Below, in pieces: positions 5,578 to 5,855 of a DNA stretch of 5,855 bases. The DNA lies in contig CALHBZ010000208.1 of assembly GCA_937930605.1 (NCBI GenBank), forward strand, positions 1 through 5,855, read 5' to 3'. Origin of the DNA: Streptococcus oralis (GTDB taxonomy: Bacteria; Bacillota; Bacilli; Lactobacillales; Streptococcaceae). Positions within the stretch are counted from its first letter, which is position 1. Each line of letters begins with the position of its first letter. Below the pieces are notes generated by a model. That model did not search any database, had not been told where the DNA came from, and saw nothing but the letters and a program-made list of their open reading frames with translations. A program made the translations under genes and the position numbers.

Positions 5578-5855
5578 TATTGCTTTTTCTTGTTTTTCAT
5601 CAACCATCCAAATCCGAGAAGGGCAAGGATGCTGAATCCAGCAAGGGCAAGAAGGGATTTGCTCTCAGTTCCTGTGTTTGGAAGGACTTTCTGAGAAAGA
5701 GATTCTGCAGCAGTTTCTTTAGTGTCAGGATTTGCTGCTAGGTTTTGGGCTTGCTCCTGTTCTTGTTCAACTTCCAAGCTAGAAAGATCAAATTCTGGCT
5801 TTTCTTCCACAGCTGGAGCAACGATGGCACCACCTTGAGACAAGCGGAGAACAAC
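5577..5855 (-). CDS. C-terminal end of an LPxTG cell-wall-anchored surface protein (partial)
   Basis: The reading frame is open to the window edge, so only the last 92 residues are seen, starting VVLRLSQGGA; the true start lies beyond the window and the in-frame TTG at 5843 is not a start. The end is a complete sortase A sorting signal: LPNTG at 5684-5670, a hydrophobic span (LLALAGFSILALLGFGWL) and a basic tail (KNKKKQ). In front of it is a short Glu/Gln/Ala-rich spacer typical of cell-wall-crossing regions. The protein would be covalently attached to peptidoglycan and face outward. The VVLRLS at the edge resembles the final beta-strand of glycoside hydrolase family 13 C-terminal domains, so a surface pullulanase (SpuA-like) is one possibility, but this is a guess from six residues. 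It converges on the ABC cluster, and its TAA stop overlaps the BOX element end. Confidence 0.88.
   Translation of the reverse strand, partial: VVLRLSQGGAIVAPAVEEKPEFDLSSLEVEQEQEQAQNLAANPDTKETAAESLSQKVLPNTGTESKSLLALAGFSILALLGFGWLMKNKKKQ

Overview
The window looks like chromosomal DNA of a Streptococcus of the mitis/pneumoniae group. The evidence is an AT-rich genome with strong AGGAGG-type ribosome binding sites, a gene ending in an LPxTG sortase signal, and a BOX repeat (boxA joined to boxC), the small dispersed repeat typical of S. pneumoniae and its close relatives. The species cannot be fixed from sequence alone.

Positions 49-5385 hold one tightly packed plus-strand gene cluster, with gaps of 2 to 32 bp, no internal promoter or terminator that I can see, and the cluster's own promoter lying outside the window. 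In order it encodes: a URO-D/MtaA/MetE-fold protein (334 aa); a tiny single-span membrane protein (67 aa); a second, clearly paralogous URO-D-like protein (332 aa); a family 3 amino-acid-type solute-binding protein with an N-terminal hydrophobic anchor but no lipobox cysteine; two different His/Glu/Arg-type permeases; and a polar amino acid ABC ATPase. A perfect 13-bp-stem hairpin at 5407-5454 closes the cluster.

The two URO-D-like proteins would probably be auto-annotated as uroporphyrinogen decarboxylase, but they lack the arginine-rich N-terminal motif of that enzyme. Both keep a His-x-Cys-(84 residues)-Cys pattern, which in MtaA/MtbA and MetE binds the zinc that activates a thiol for methyl transfer. 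The reading I favour is an uptake-and-demethylation (or transmethylation) unit. The transporter would import a small amino-acid-like compound, perhaps sulfur-containing or methylated, and the paired cytosolic enzymes would move a methyl group onto or from a thiol. The substrate is unknown and the pathway is inference.

After the terminator, 5474-5577 is a minimal BOX element. Its last base pairs overlap the stop codon of a minus-strand gene (5577 to the window edge) that encodes the C-terminus of an LPNTG cell-wall-anchored surface protein and converges on the cluster.
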